A stretch of 64,000 bases of DNA, taken from Nereocystis luetkeana (Eukaryota > Sar > Phaeophyceae > Laminariales > Laminariaceae). The notes beneath the pieces were generated by a model. That model had not been told where the DNA came from, did no database searches, and was given only the letters and a program-made list of their open reading frames with translations. Below, piece by piece: positions 21,401-34,000 of this stretch. Location: assembly GCA_031213475.1 (NCBI GenBank), contig JARUPZ010000013.1:6304739-6368738 (forward strand), in the 5' to 3' direction. The position numbers and the translations under genes are program-made. How positions within the stretch are numbered: position 1 is the first letter of the stretch; each line of letters starts with the position of its first letter.

Positions 21401-23540
21401 TCTCGCGCCACCGATTATGTGCGACGACAGTTGTGGTACCTTCGGCGACAATGTCAACGACTCACACTTTGACCGATTCAAACCTCTATCGGAGCGACGC
21501 TTTCCGTGAAGCACGAGCGCCGCGACGCGTAGTTACTCGGGTTAGGGTCTGCAAAATGACCCAACATGCCAGGTACACCGAAGAACTTTACGTTATTCGA
21601 GCACGAACATACTTCGTGTGTAGTGTAAGCTTGAGCTCTCTTCCACTTATACCAGATATAGGACTGTCGCGACGTAACACGTTTGTTTGGCTTGGGAGTT
21701 ATGCCATGTTCAATGAGGCTTATTTCGTAGGCTAACGCGCATTTGTTTACACATCGTACGGCTGAAAAAAGGGGGCACTCTGTACGAGGAAGTATAACGT
21801 TGCCGACGAGGTAAAAATCGCTAGGCACGACTGGAACCCCAAATTAGGTGGTGATGCACGACCCCTCGCGATCACGGGCGGTCGAGGCCATCACATCGGT
21901 ACGAGTACCTCCTTCCCCCGTACATGAGCATGTAACCCCACCCCCCCCCCCACGACGGCAGGCAATAAATTGAAATGTTATCAACCATGTGGCCAACATA
22001 CGAGTACGAACTTCCATCCTGTCAACTTTGCTGTGGTGGGACATATTTTCCGACACGTGTTCAGTCACGCCCACAAGCTGCGTCTATCGAGCACATTTCC
22101 TTTCCCGTTCGTCACTCGTCCAACGCTATCGTTGTGTCGGGGTACCTCCCTTGTAGTATTATCTTCGCGCTTGTATCCTAATTTGCCTCACGCTCGGCAG
22201 TGATTTCCTCCCGCTCTTTGATTTTGTTTTGCCTTCTCTCGTTCTTGCTTGTTTTTATATTTTCTTTTTTCGTGTATTTTGTGGTGTCGTTTGTTGTTCT
22301 CTCGTTCAGTTTATCTGCTGGTGTGTGTATGTTGTGCTTTATCGTACCCAGTACGATGGCATGGCATTGCATGGTCCACTCTCCTTACTGCATCGCCATG
22401 TATTTGCACATGTAGTTTGGTGACAACGGGGCTTTTCTGTCTCTCATGAAGAATCAGCTACAACACTTAACATTAGCTTCCTCCATGGTGCGGAGTTCTG
22501 CTACTGCTGTAGGTGACTTGTTTTTTGTATTAGGCACACTAAAACCAAGTAATTCACCCTATGCAGGGAACCGTTCATAATACACCGAGGCGGTAGCGAC
22601 CATTTTGACGAGTCAAGCGTTTGCTCCAGTGTCGTTTTTGACGTCTGAAGTAGTGTGTTCGAAAACTCAAGTATCGAGTTTATAATTTCCATGTACCAAA
22701 CACCGCAGTGTTGAACCCGTTTTGCCCTTCATCCATCCCTGGCCTGTCCATGTTTTTGAAGTTTAACCCTGCGGTACCTGGCATCAAACGCCGAAATCGT
22801 ACCGGTATGATTTTTCGTTCTGCGGTATTGTACATTTGACCGCGATTCTCGATCGATATCCACTACAAGAGTACTGGTGATTACACGTGTCGTGCATGAT
22901 TCGGCAACAACCGACGTTGTGTTTCTGTTTGTGCCGAACTCACATCGTCCCTCATTTATTTTTGTTGCGCAACTCTGTGCTAAAACAGGCTGCGATGGAG
23001 GGCTTCCGTGTTGTGAAGCTCACGTCTGTCTTGGCCACAGGCGACATCTTCATCACCACCACCGGAAACAAGGGCATCATCATGGCCGGTGACATGGCCC
23101 AGATGAAGAACAACGCAATCGTCGGCAACATCGGACACTTCGACAACGAGATCGACCTCGCCGGCCTTGTTGCGACCACCAAGCAGATCAACATCAAGCC
23201 GCAGGTAGACAAGTTCGTCTTCGAGGACGGCCACGGCATCATCCTCCTCGCCGAGGGACGCCTGCTCAACTTGGGCTGTGCCACTGGCCACCCTTCGTTC
23301 GTGATGTCCGCGTCCTTCACGAACCAAACGCTTGCTCAGCTCGAGTTGTGGAAGGAGAAGGAGTCCGGCAAGTACGCTCGTGGACATGTGTACGTGCTCC
23401 CCAAGCTTCTTGACGAGAAGGTCGCCCGCTTGCACCTCAGTGCGCTTCAGGTGGAGCTCACCGAGCTGTCCACTGAGCAGGCGGACTATATTTCGGTCAA
23501 GAAGGAGGGCCCCTTCAAACCCGACACCTACCGTTACTAG
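18428..23540 (+). CDS. AHCY: S-adenosylhomocysteine hydrolase (adenosylhomocysteinase), complete, three exons
   Basis: Exons 18428-18508, 18800-19606 and 22989-23540 give 479 residues, ending KPDTYRY as in the family. It reversibly splits S-adenosylhomocysteine into adenosine and homocysteine with bound NAD, clearing the inhibitor left by methyltransferases; the family acts in the cytosol as a tetramer. Visible motifs: GSLHMTIQT (substrate His/Thr, ~50), the catalytic-Asp region [19 protein letters not shown] (~198), [15 protein letters not shown] (catalytic Lys/Asp, Cys), the NAD fold [10 protein letters not shown] (~265), [16 protein letters not shown] and GHPSFVMS. The ~40-residue insertion between the Asp and Glu sites is the plant/bacterial form. 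Both introns are GT-AG, phase 0. Intron 1 (291 bp) is a multiple of three without a stop, so its retention would only add 97 residues. Intron 2 is 3.4 kb. Confidence 0.97.
19607..22988 (+). other. SAHH intron 2, 3.4 kb, no gene recognised inside
   Basis: Starts gtaagc and ends taaaacag. It holds a direct repeat of ~50 bp (tatcactacgccatct near 20725 and 21350, then caacttg.aa), a poly-C run near 21944, and a T-rich plus-strand stretch at 22205-22330. No nested gene or clear transposon boundary found. Confidence 0.8.
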
Positions 23541-24394
23541 GCGCTACTAGAGCGTGTCCCGCGCGTCATGCCCGACCTTGACGATTCCCCCGCGTTTGCT
23601 TAGTCACCTTTAGACGGTGTCTGTAAAATAGCAGGACTTGCCAGGGATCTTGGAATTGGCTGTCATCCGCTGCAAGCGGTGGTTTGCACCCTTTCCACGT
23701 CAGGATTTCAAGGAATGTGGCGTATTGTCTGTGTTCTACGTCGGTAGTGAGACGTTGCCTTATCATGTCTTTCCCCTCGTCCACACTGAACTAGGGTGCA
23801 AGAACATCATATTTTTCAGCAAACCTTGAATTCAAAATTCGCTTCAGGTGAAGTGTTTCGCTCTTCACTCACTACGACGGCGCGTGTCGTTCCACGACAT
23901 CCGTCATTCCATTCACTGCTACGGTGCTCTCTGGTGACCATGTGGGAGTGTTTTTATGTATCCTCCCCATTCTTTTGATTACTGCGGTGTCACAAAATGG
24001 TCACCAAGTGGGAGTGTTTAATGTGTTCTCCCCATTCTATGCACTACTGCTGTGTCACAAAATGGACGTATTTTTTGGGTAATCCATGAGTTTTGTATCT
24101 ACCCCGTCGGTTCAGAGGTGGTCCTTTGACGATGCGTGATGTAGCAGAAACAGGTAATCGCCATCCAAACAGGAATCCCTCCCTGCTACGGTGCTATGGT
24201 CACAATTTGGTTGTCTTTTTCTGTGTCGAGTTGGAACCATGCATGAAAGTGCCGTACACGCCAAATATGACGCATGGAGCAGTTGGCCATCGAAACAGAA
24301 TTGACTACCTGGTACGGATCACCTCCAGCTCTCGCCTTGAATACGCAATAGAGCAAGTAAAACACCCGGAACGCCGTGTTTGTTCCATGCATAC
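23541..24394 (+). other. SAHH 3' flank, no gene seen
   Basis: Presumed 3' UTR and spacer. Contains the 66-bp duplication listed next. No recognisable polyadenylation signal stands out. Confidence 0.45.
23933..24064 (+). repeat. Tandem duplication, 66 bp x 2
   Basis: Copy 1 from 23933, copy 2 from 23999. Both run ggtsacca.gtgggagtgttt ... ctccccattct ... gtgtcacaaaat, with several differences. Confidence 0.7.
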
Positions 24395-24692
24395 TTTTTT
24401 TTTTTTTTTCCCTCATCACTTTCACTTTCCAGCCTAACTCGTAGGAGGTTTTATACCCTCGACGACCTTCTGGACAAGCCGTGGTCGCAGGTGTCTACCC
24501 TTCTCCCCCCCGGTACGTGCCTTTATTTTTTATCGCGCATAGGGTTCGGTATTCCCACTGCTCGTCGATTTTCATCGAATGTAGGCAACTGACGCTCTCG
24601 CGCTTTCCGCCAATCAAAGCCTGCACTCGGTGAGGCTTGAACCCACGAAATTGACAGACACGCGGACCACCTACCAAGCCACCGGGGACGCC
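24395..24692 (-). mobile_element. tRNA-derived SINE, full copy with poly(A) tail
   Basis: On the minus strand: head ggcgtccccggtggcttggt with an A-box-like part, B box gggttcaagcc, then accgagtgcaggc. A ~200-bp body follows (gatgaaaatcgacgagcagt, aataaaggcacgtacc, acggcttgtcc), then a 15-A tail (T15 on plus, 24395-24409). The body recurs at 53542-53855 and 54250-54592. Pol III transcription is inferred from the boxes. The family would need a LINE for mobility. Confidence 0.75.
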
Positions 24693-27184
24693 ATTATATT
24701 ATTACGTCTACCTTTACTAATACCTGGTTCGTTTTTCGTGTTTTCATGCGATATTTGATGCCCCTCCCTCCTAAGTCGTGTCTCAGACCCGGGGTCACAC
24801 ATCACACGGTCATTTTAGCTGAGACTTTCCGGCATTTGTTTCCCCATCAGCCAGGTGCAGATTATTTGGCGTTTAGTATGTTGAACCAATATCTGACAAC
24901 ACCATTCGATCGCCAATTAAAGGCGCATCATGTCAGGATTGGTTTTTCGAAAAAATGACACTTTTTCCATGATGGGCAAACACTTCGTTTTCGCTTTTCC
25001 CTGTGGAATAGTGGTACAAAAAACAGAGGACGATCCCGAACGTCGATTCGAACCACCCAGGCGTTACGATCAAGGGGAAACTCTGGTATTCTATTTGTTT
25101 CAATACGTCATGGAGCCAGGGCCAAAAACATTTTGGTACAAGTCGGGGCTTTAGCATGAGACATAATCCCAACCATTTGATTTTGAGGTAGATGGCGAGA
25201 TTCGACTCACTAGCGTAGAAGAATCTTATCCGAAATGGCTTTAACTTGCCTGATTCTGGCCAGTCTACTGGAGTTTTTTCTCGTGTAGTTTGGGGTGAAG
25301 TGTCCCTTTATTCGACTTCGTCAGTGTAGATATTCTCGTTTTTTCTTGCTCAATATGGATGGACATCTTTTTTTCTTCGAGGATACGAACGTACTTATTT
25401 GTTGCATCTAAAAATGCGTTTTTTCGGTAATTTATATGCCATCGGAAAAATTAAGGTGTGGATATATGAACCATGCGTACGAGCGGGACCATCCTCCCCA
25501 AGCGGTTCGTGTCTTGCACACGCGAGGAGACGATTCCATCTTAGGGATATAGAGTTCATTGTCGAAGTGCGGTTACCCACATTTCGCGAAATTAGCAGTT
25601 GGCTGATTCTTTTTTTATTTTAGCGAATAAATTCGTACACACTCACGTCGGTGGGATTTGAACTCTCGAACGAAATCAACGCCGTCATCAATAACAGCTA
25701 GCCCACACTAAATTCGACGGTATAACCACTATTATTATTATTATTATTATTACTAGACCAGAGGGAGACCTGCACATACATGGAATATGATTCACACTAG
25801 TAGTAAACATGACCACACACACCTTGGGCCCATTGACCATGTTGTTCTCACATTAACTGATATCCAGTCACAGCAGCAGTGTGTGGTCACAAGACAGGCT
25901 CCAATAACTCTCAGTGCAACACTATACGAAGGGAGGAAGTAAAATGGAAGTAATGAACATAACCAACACCCAACGGCACATACATGATGACTGGACGACG
26001 CACGCACATCGTACACCTCAATCAAGACAAAACCTGAATTAAGCGTATTGGTATGTTATACGTATATGAACCAGTTACATGCATACGAGTGTAAGCGAAA
26101 CCCAGGGGACAGCAACAAAATGGAACACATCAAATCCAAACGGAAAATAGGAGAAAGGCGGGGAAGGGTGACAATAAATACGTGAGAGAAAGTACACAAA
26201 ATATACTCCCCCCTAACCCCCGCCTTTAATACTGAAATATGTGCCTACTCCCACCTGGTCCGTCGGGTTCCGACACTCTCCCCTCCTCTTGCCCCCGCTT
26301 CGATAAGGCGCGCCAGACCACGATTATTGCTGCTCTTCGCCTACGAATTATCACCGACATACATAAAATCAGTTGACCTCCGCCAGGGAACACAAAAACA
26401 CTGTTTCTTCCCTTGTGTAGAACGTCCATGTCGATGTGTTTATTTTACTAATTTCGCGTCGTTGCGCAGGAAGGTAAGGCTTGGAATCTGTGGCATATTT
26501 TTATACCAGGTATTTATTAAGAGATCCGTCCTTGTTATTTAGAGCGTCATCCTGGATGAGTCGTTTCGGTTCGACTGTCACTTACTTGCTCTTTGTGGTG
26601 TGGAACATGCCAAGCAAAACTTGAACGCGAGTTGTCGTCCGTGCCACTTCGTAACTCGGACCCTGGGATATCCAGCGGCAGCTATACGTAAGGAAGGCCT
26701 CCTATGTTCCTTTCGCGTACATCTTACTTGTACGTTTAAGTAGACGCGTTACCTGATACCGGTACTTTTTTTCGTCGCGCGGATGGGTGATCACACTCCC
26801 TCTTCTCGTGGACTCACCCACGTTTGTTTATGATTCACTGCTATAAACATGTAACATGTTCGTTGGCAGGCGATGCTCCGCCACCGAATTGTGCGGTGTG
26901 CTGGTTGTTCCACGCGCACTTACTTGATGTAATGAAAGGTAGCGATCGTAGCTGGTTTGACTGAATTATGCTGTGTATTCATCTCTTCCCCAGCCCTCCG
27001 CTCTCTTCGTCATTAAGAAGGATCTGCTCGTTTGGTGCATCGATATCTACAAAGACTGATGGCTGTTACGAGCTACGATACAGTCGAATTGTTGTACTTC
27101 GTATATATAGTCTCAGGAGGGTGCGAGGCGGAGCAACAACAGCAATCGAAACTATGCCAGGTACCTGGTAATGGTAAGTGTTTG
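24693..27184. other. Intergenic, no gene recognised
   Basis: Contains a degraded tRNA-like stretch at 25637-25705 (minus strand B box gagttcaaatccc) and an (ATT)n microsatellite at 25731-25755. Open frames are short and without GC3 bias. Confidence 0.5.
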
Positions 27185-27282
27185 TTATTATTTCTCTTGC
27201 CATCCGACAATGTGCAGCATGATCTTCAACATGGATTACTCATAACTTTCCCGAAAGAAGAAAACCTCGGAAACAAAAGGGA
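27185..27282 (-). mobile_element. 5'-truncated 3' end of the restriction-endonuclease LINE
   Basis: Reverse complement of 52962-53050: tttccgaggttttcttcttt, gatcatgctg, cacattgtcggatggcaa, then a very short AAT tail. About 98 bp remain, typical of aborted target-primed reverse transcription. Confidence 0.8.
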
Positions 27283-27756
27283 AGTGTTTATTATTGCCCG
27301 GCCAAGGAGCGGTTTGGCGTGCTAATTGCATAAGTGTGTGTACTCGTAGTAACCATTTATTTGTTGTGGTTCGTCTGGTTTGTGCGAAGGTATTGCTATA
27401 TACTGAGCTGGTCGGTTTTGTAGGAGGAATTAAAACGCCGCACATTTTTTGGCCTCTGTTCAATACACCCTCTCGCGTTGAAAAGTTGCTGGGATCTGCG
27501 TATTCTCTTGTTAATTACCTGGTATGTGTTTTATTTCCTGATCCTGCTTGTTTTTCTCTTGCCTTTTTTTTGTGCTCTTGATTTCGTTTTTTCGAATTCG
27601 CGAATTTTCGACGTCGAAATGATTTCATCCCTGTCTTTTTCTTGTGGGTATTATGCGGTCTTCTCGGTTTCTACGGTGACTCGTACAGCGAGTACCGCCT
27701 GTATCTGACACGACGTGCGTGCATCTTGCTTTTTGTTTAGTCTGAGGTGTCCGATG
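27283..27756. other. Intergenic, no gene seen
   Basis: T-rich on the plus strand around 27540-27590. Nothing recognised. Confidence 0.5.
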
Positions 27757-27768
27757 TGGTTTAGTTAT

Positions 27769-28551
27769 TATTATTATTCTTGCCATCCGACGATGTGTAG
27801 TGTTGTTCTAATAAACTACTATCAGAAAGTAAGTGAAGAACTCTCCAGAACAAAAGCGCGGCAGTATCCAACGACAAATCAGAACTGATGTGACGCTCAT
27901 GAAGACTACTACAACCAACATCCCTCCATCTCGTCTACCAAAAAACGACCACTCCCCTCATTAAGCACCCCCGAAGAAGCACCTACCAAAAACCCGCTGT
28001 CCATCAACATGGCTGGTTTATTACAGCTACGCGCATGTTTCAACGCGCAGAAGGTCGTGCAGTGTTGCTGGTCTACACTGCTATCGGTAGTGCCTAGGAG
28101 AGAGTCCTTGCCGTCTCGCTCTTCCTGCGGCTCTTCCTCCTTATTCTCCAACCCTTCCCCCCACATACCTCTACAGTTACTTCCGGTACCCCTGACCCTG
28201 CCACCTCCGACCGCAAGGGCCCAGTCCTCCTTCCTAAGCACCCCCGAACAAGCATCTACCAAACACCCGCTATCCATCGAAATGGCTGGTTTATAACTGC
28301 TACACGCATGTTTCAACGCGCAGAAGGTCGAGCGGTGTTGCTGGTCTACACTGCTATCGGTAGTACCTATGAGAGAGTCCCTGCCGTCTCGCTCTCTCCG
28401 TATAGCTTTTCTACCTCCTCCAACCCTTCCCCCCACATACTATTGCTACTGTTACTTCTCGTACCCCTGACCCTGCCACCTCCAACCGCAAGGGCCCAGC
28501 TCCCCCCCCCAAGCACTCCCGAAGAAGCATCCACCAAAAACCCGCTGTCCA
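27769..28551 (-). mobile_element. 92-residue-repeat element, 5'-truncated copy with 12-bp target duplication
   Basis: Flanked by perfect tggtttagttat (27757-27768 and 28552-28563). On the minus strand it begins inside a repeat unit, carries about 2.5 units (period ~273-276 bp) as an open frame (28436-27909) ending VDEMEGCWL-stop, then a ~130-bp 3' UTR. The terminus is cacatcgtcggatggcaa (one mismatch to the shared motif) and (AAT)n. The frame, stop and 3' UTR agree with the plus-strand copy at 39639-40702. The variable-length duplication, 5' truncation and repeat tail show LINE-type retrotransposition. Confidence 0.85.
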
Positions 28552-28595
28552 TGGTTTAGTTATCATGTACTGGTAGTATTCTTCCTTGTTTTATT

Positions 28596-29447
28596 TTGGG
28601 AAAATGCCAAAATCAGGTATACCCTATCCGTTTGAGCCAAAATCAGGTAATACTAAAACCAAGTAAAAAACGCCCGCCACGAGCGGTGTTCTGTCCATGA
28701 AAGTCCGGTAAAAAAATAACGCCTCTAAATAAAGCGTTAAGCGTGCCGCTGGCCTCCAAAATCTGAATTGTTTAGTCTTCTTTAGGGTGTAGACATCACG
28801 GGCTCCACTTGGACCTGCAGAGAGTCACTATTATTTAGTAGGCTTCGTTTGTCTCGCCAAGAGCGTTTACTCTGCCCCCCCCCCCCGTTGACAACTTTAA
28901 ATCCTCTAGACCGTCCTCGCGGAACCGCCTCCTCGCCACGAAATTATCTTGCCGTACCAAACCTGAGACCACCTCGACGCGGGGGGTGGTGCAGACAAAG
29001 ACCATGGTGCCGTATCGACTGCTGTGACCGTAGAAACCAACAGAGTACACATCATCACAACAACTATTTAACTGAAGCACGTCGCACACCCCAGGAAAGA
29101 AAAGTGAAACCAGCGTACGCATGTATGTATGCATGTGCAAATAAATGCGTATTTTTACGTACGACGTACGAGTACAGAGTCTAGAAAAAATTCAACCGAG
29201 TGAGGGCAGAAAGAAACAGTGTACGTATGGCCTCTCTGATTGCTTTAAAGTTGGCCAAAATCAGTTGAAAGCTAGACAGAGCAGAAAAAAACAGGTACAC
29301 CTTGGCCTTTTCGAGCCAAAATCAGAAAATATGTCAGCCTGACCAATAGCAGGGCTCCTGGGGTGTGTTCTGTACTTGCTTCTAGAGTGTAAGTGATTTT
29401 TGCCGAAAAGTGGCCAGGTACACCTGATTTTGGCAAAAACCATTTTA
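28596..29447. mobile_element. Possible TIR element with exon-like insert
   Basis: tgccaaaatcaggtatacc (28605) and its inverse ggtacacctgattttggca (29414-29433) suggest TIRs, with more gagccaaaatcag copies inside (28633, 29320). A minus-strand stretch at 28940-29060 has GC-rich third positions (YGHSSRYGTMVFVCTTPRV), which could be a captured exon; it is not recognised. Boundaries are weak. Confidence 0.35.
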
Positions 29448-29635
29448 TTTTTGTTTTTTACCCGTGGTATACTTCCACTCCAGTATTGTTGGAGCCAGCC
29501 CTGCCTTCGACCACGGACTGCAATGGATTTTGACCACGAGCTGAAGTTTTTTTTTTAAATATCCGAGTTTGTTTGTGGACGTTTGCATAGTACAATAACA
29601 GTTCGAATTTGTACGAGGGAGGCGGCATATGTTAC

Positions 29636-29752
29636 TACTATTACAGGGGACCATAGTAAATAGGACCAAATATTGTTAGTGAAAATAGGTAAACATGAAG
29701 GTTTTTGTGTGTACCATAGGTCCTGGTTAATATGGTCCCCCGTAATACTGCT
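29636..29752. mobile_element. Short foldback MITE
   Basis: attacaggggaccatagtaa near 29638 is inverted as atatggtcccccgtaat at 29737-29752, with ggacc pairing inside. About 115 bp, no coding capacity. Confidence 0.6.
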
Positions 29753-30061
29753 GTTCTGTACCAGGCACGAAGAGATCTGGAGGCTAAAGCGGGACCGGTT
29801 CCACCTGAGTGCGGCAGCCGCATTCCACTTGAGTGCGGCAGCCGTACTCAAGTGGGATGAATTTGTGTCTAGATATTTTCACCGCACGTAATAAGTGGGG
29901 CCCCGCACTCAATGGAACCGCACTTAACGTGGGCCCCCCGCCGTATTGAAAAATTTACGGAATAAAGACCGAAAGGATTTACGAAACTTCGAAATGGTGT
30001 TCACACCGAAAGAACTACTATCCAACTTCGAAAACGGTGTTGTTGTATTTTCAAGTTTGTA
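29753..30061. other. Spacer, with a short duplicated word
   Basis: gagtgcggcagccg occurs twice in tandem near 29806-29840. No gene. Confidence 0.5.
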
Positions 30062-30215
30062 GGCGTCAGTGTGGGGAGGCAGGGAGGGGGGAGAGAGGGA
30101 GGGAAGGAGTTACGGAGGGACCGGGGCAGGGAGGGAGGGAGGGAGGGAGGGAGGGAGGGAGAGAGAGAGGGAGCGAGGGACAGACGGAGAGAAGCGGCAC
30201 GGAGGCAGGGTCGGA
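30062..30215 (+). repeat. Purine-rich (GGGA)n tract
   Basis: gggagggagggagg-type repeats interrupted by gagagag. The plus strand could form G-quadruplex or triplex DNA. Confidence 0.8.
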
Positions 30216-31090
30216 GGGCAGCCTTTGCTATTAACGTACCGCTTATCGCTTGGAACACTGTACAAAAATGAAATTCACCCAATTCCACCTGAAAATAGAG
30301 TTGACAAACATATTTTCCGCTGGCCTCGGGCGAGCGATTGCTGCTGCGCGTCCAGTCAACCCTTTTGGGATGCTGGAAGTCAACTCTGATATATCCACAC
30401 ACAGCCCGATGAGGTGTGGTTTGGACCATGACGATCGCCTCCGCGAGGGCTTCGACCTGATGCGTGCGGCATGGGGGTAGCCGCTTCGAAAGAAATTTGT
30501 CCGTAGGTGACCATGGAGTGACCCTCATCGGACAGACAATTTTTCTGAATCCGTTCTAGAGGCCATAAGTGCACCACTTGTGGATTATACTGTACGCCGC
30601 TTGGCGCTGTCGTTTGCTGAGTCATTATTTGGTGACGGAACACGTTGTGCACAAAATAAAGCGTTAACACAACCTAATGCGATAAAAAAAGTGTCTGTAG
30701 CTCTCCGTGCATCAGAATACCCCCTGCTGCACTGCTGTATTGTCAACGAATACGTTTGCAACGAACCAAAGCACGTTTGGAAGGGAGAGGGCTGTCGCCA
30801 TGGTATACGGTAGTGCGCAGACTGCTGCTGCTGCCTTACTTCAATCCAGCGATGGCGAGATAGATGTGTACCAGGTATGGATGCAGTCACGAGAAAACTC
30901 ACAACAAGACACATAAACCCATCGCTCGCGAGTGTAAGCAACGTAGGCCGTCACCATCGCTCGCGAGTCGGTAAACAAAGGCCATCGTCTCACTCAAGTG
31001 TTCAACGGGTGCATGATACGGTGTAGGAGTACCCGTCATTCTTGTTTTAGATTCTTCAGTTTCAAAACATCATAACTGATCTCGCCAAGC
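30216..31090. other. Spacer downstream of mL46, no gene recognised
   Basis: 30290-30480 has open frames on both strands with some GC3 bias, but no family is recognisable. Confidence 0.45.
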
Positions 31091-34000
31091 CTAGATAACG
31101 TGCTTCAAGTACGTTCCCATCGCGTCCCCTAGATACTCTCCGATTTCATCCTTGGTCACCCAGAGGTGCTCGGCTGCTTCACTTTCAACGAAAGTAGGAC
31201 GGCCGGCGATGAGTTGCACTCGGTTCACGAACACCTGGGCGGACGGAAGACGTTTGAGCGGGAAGAGTGCATTGGTTATTTTGTTCGTTCAACGCCTCCC
31301 TAGCGAAACAGCTTCCCATATATCACTGATGCTATGAGTAGCACATGACCAATAACCAAGACGCCGTGTGGACACATCTCGAGTCGCGACTACCAGGAAA
31401 TTAAAGGGCAACATGCGAACTACACAAAAAAAAAAAATGACGCCGGCCAAAAAATACACTTTCTTTCGAATATACCTGCTATATGCCCCTAACGACGTCC
31501 ATATCAACATTCGATCATGTTCTGTGTATGTGCATTTAAACGCGCCACCGATCAACGCTTTCGGCATTTGGTCTTGTATACGTTCTACGCAATGATTGTG
31601 TTTGGTAGTTGCAAACAACGCTGAAATAAAGATGAGCCCCCAGATCAGTTGTCAGCAGGTACTCCCTCCCGCACGTATACGTCTTCATTTTTCTTTCATT
31701 CCCGTTTGTACCTCTTTGTGTCTTTGTTAGTATGGTCCGTTTTGCCTTGCCTTTTTTTCGCGTTTTGCTATCTGCGTCTGTTTTAGTTTTGTTTTTGTTT
31801 TTGTTTTGCTTAGCTTCATCTTCTTTTTTTAGGTTTTTGTCTGCTATTAATAGTCTCCTTTTTGCTTCCCTGGTGTCCGCAGTGGTGGAGTGCGTATGCC
31901 TGTTTTTTGTTTTTTTTTTTGCCTCTGTTTTTACTTGAGGTATTTCTTCCACTCCAGAGTTATTGGAGCCTGTCCTGCGACCACGGACTGCATTGAATTG
32001 TGAGTTAATGTGAGAACAACAACAACAACAACAACGTCTGTTCACTGTCCCTAAAACAAGTTGAAAGCACCTTGTCCCCGAATGTTCCTGTTCGACCCCG
32101 GAGGCCGTCATCCGCTGTGCGCCAGAACCACCCCGCCGGACAGTTTCCAACGAAGTGGAGCTGAGCTACGTCGTCGCGATGGCCCTTCCTTGTTGCCATC
32201 TTAACAAGCATCGTTTCCGCAGTTCGCTCTGCTGCTTGACGAATTGTTTCTCCAGCCTACCAGCATGGACCGAACAGGACAAAGGTATATTCATTGTCGT
32301 GCGCACGTTAACCGCGAGAGACGCAGGCCAGCTTCCAGTGAAGCACACAAGAAAAAAAACGCAAGAGGTACATACCATCCATAACTTTGGTTTAGGGTCG
32401 TAATTAACAGGACTTTTTTCGCGTGTCGCGGAAAATTTTCAACCCCGGCAAGATACCTAAAAAATAATTTCCCGTATCGCGGAAAAATCCCGCATCGTCG
32501 CAGAACATTGGGCAGGCGCACCGTGTGAGCCATGTGTGCCGTGTCACCACCCGGCACTGTACAGGATGAACCAGGGTCATTCATCCCCAGGGTCATTCTC
32601 AGGCCGTGGCTGGTCGCAGAAAGGGTCGTGCACAACGAGAGCTCTATTCGTCCAGTCGACAGAGCCGACTCACCGACACAGCCGAGATCAACACGAAATC
32701 GCCAGCTATTTTCATGTCGTGGAGGGCTTTGACGCGCCAGAAGTTGATCTCGCGAGGTACGGCGAGGCATGGTCGCCTCTCTAGGATTCAGGGCACCTTT
32801 AGCGGCACGATCCAGCGGACGGCCTACGCGTTCGCCGCTGGTTTCGACGATTCGATCAGATGGACGAGCGTTACAACCTCACGAAACATGATACCAGGCG
32901 ATAGTAGGACCCACCTCATTTTTTTCGCGTTTTCGTGAATTTTCCGCGGTACGAGAGAAACAAAAAAACAGATAAGAGCGACCCTTAGCAGTCAAATCAC
33001 ACGCGCCTCACGTTTTTCAACTGCGAGCGATCGGGTTTCTTGATTTGGTGGAACATAAAAACAGTTCCTCGGGACGCAGCCGCCACCCGAATATTTCATT
33101 CCATTGAATTGGCACAACGGGGGCAGATTTACTCTCTGAAACCGCGAGTGGAGTCCAATCATATCAACCTATCACCATAACTTCAAGGCAAGCGGCGAAC
33201 AGCTCGCACTTGGTCGTCGCTCCAAGGTTGCTTCTCTTCACACGAAGTACATCTACTCCCATGAACAGCTTAGGGTTGTAGGTATAGGATGTACAGTCGT
33301 TCTTACCTCCCACGCAGTCTCGGGAAGGCGCCAGGCTGCTTCAGATCTTGGTTTAATTATCAAAACCAGTCGGTCGTCCAGCGCCCGGTCCAAAGTGGTG
33401 CGGTCGTTTGATTTATCTGCCGGTGTCCTGCATGCAACGATGGTACACCACAATCACATGGCACGTACACCAAACAAGGCAGGATTCGATGTAAGCCATG
33501 AGAAATAACACCGTGACAACGGCTGGTTACCCCCCTCGGGCCACACGTACACGGCTTTCAGGTAGTGAACAAAGCACAGTCACTTGACCCTTGCCTTATA
33601 CTTGTAGGTGTTCTAAAGAGCTGTAGCGTCAAAACTCAACCAGGCCAAGTTGTAGCAAACGAAAGTAACAACCAATCGAGTTTGTGCTCGTATATGTAAG
33701 ACCTATGACAGTGGGAACACCAAGTTTGAAAGTTTTCTTTCAAAGTATTGCTTCAAGAAACAGCCGATGATATTCTTGTATCGCCACTGTGGGAAAGAAG
33801 GGCGAAACTGTATAATGTTCCTGGATGTTATCTCCTTTTGTTTAAACGGCTGCAGGCGGCGCCATTTGTTTTTTCTCGTTTAGCAAATTGTCAACACGCT
33901 GACAAAAATCAGCTCGTACAACGATAGACCTTCTTCAATCTGGACATGGGCTCAACCCACGGCCAACCCCCTTCGTGTCGGGCAAGGCGAACGAGTGTAG

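Noticed and set aside
24617-24692. tRNA gene
   Set aside because: A and B boxes exist, but acceptor and anticodon stems do not pair; it is the head of a SINE. The same holds for 2088-2173, 12175-12232 and 25637-25705.
31536-32150. 204-residue lysine-rich minus-strand frame
   Set aside because: It is the complement of T-rich LINE-tail sequence and covers the real mL46 exon 4 in the wrong frame.
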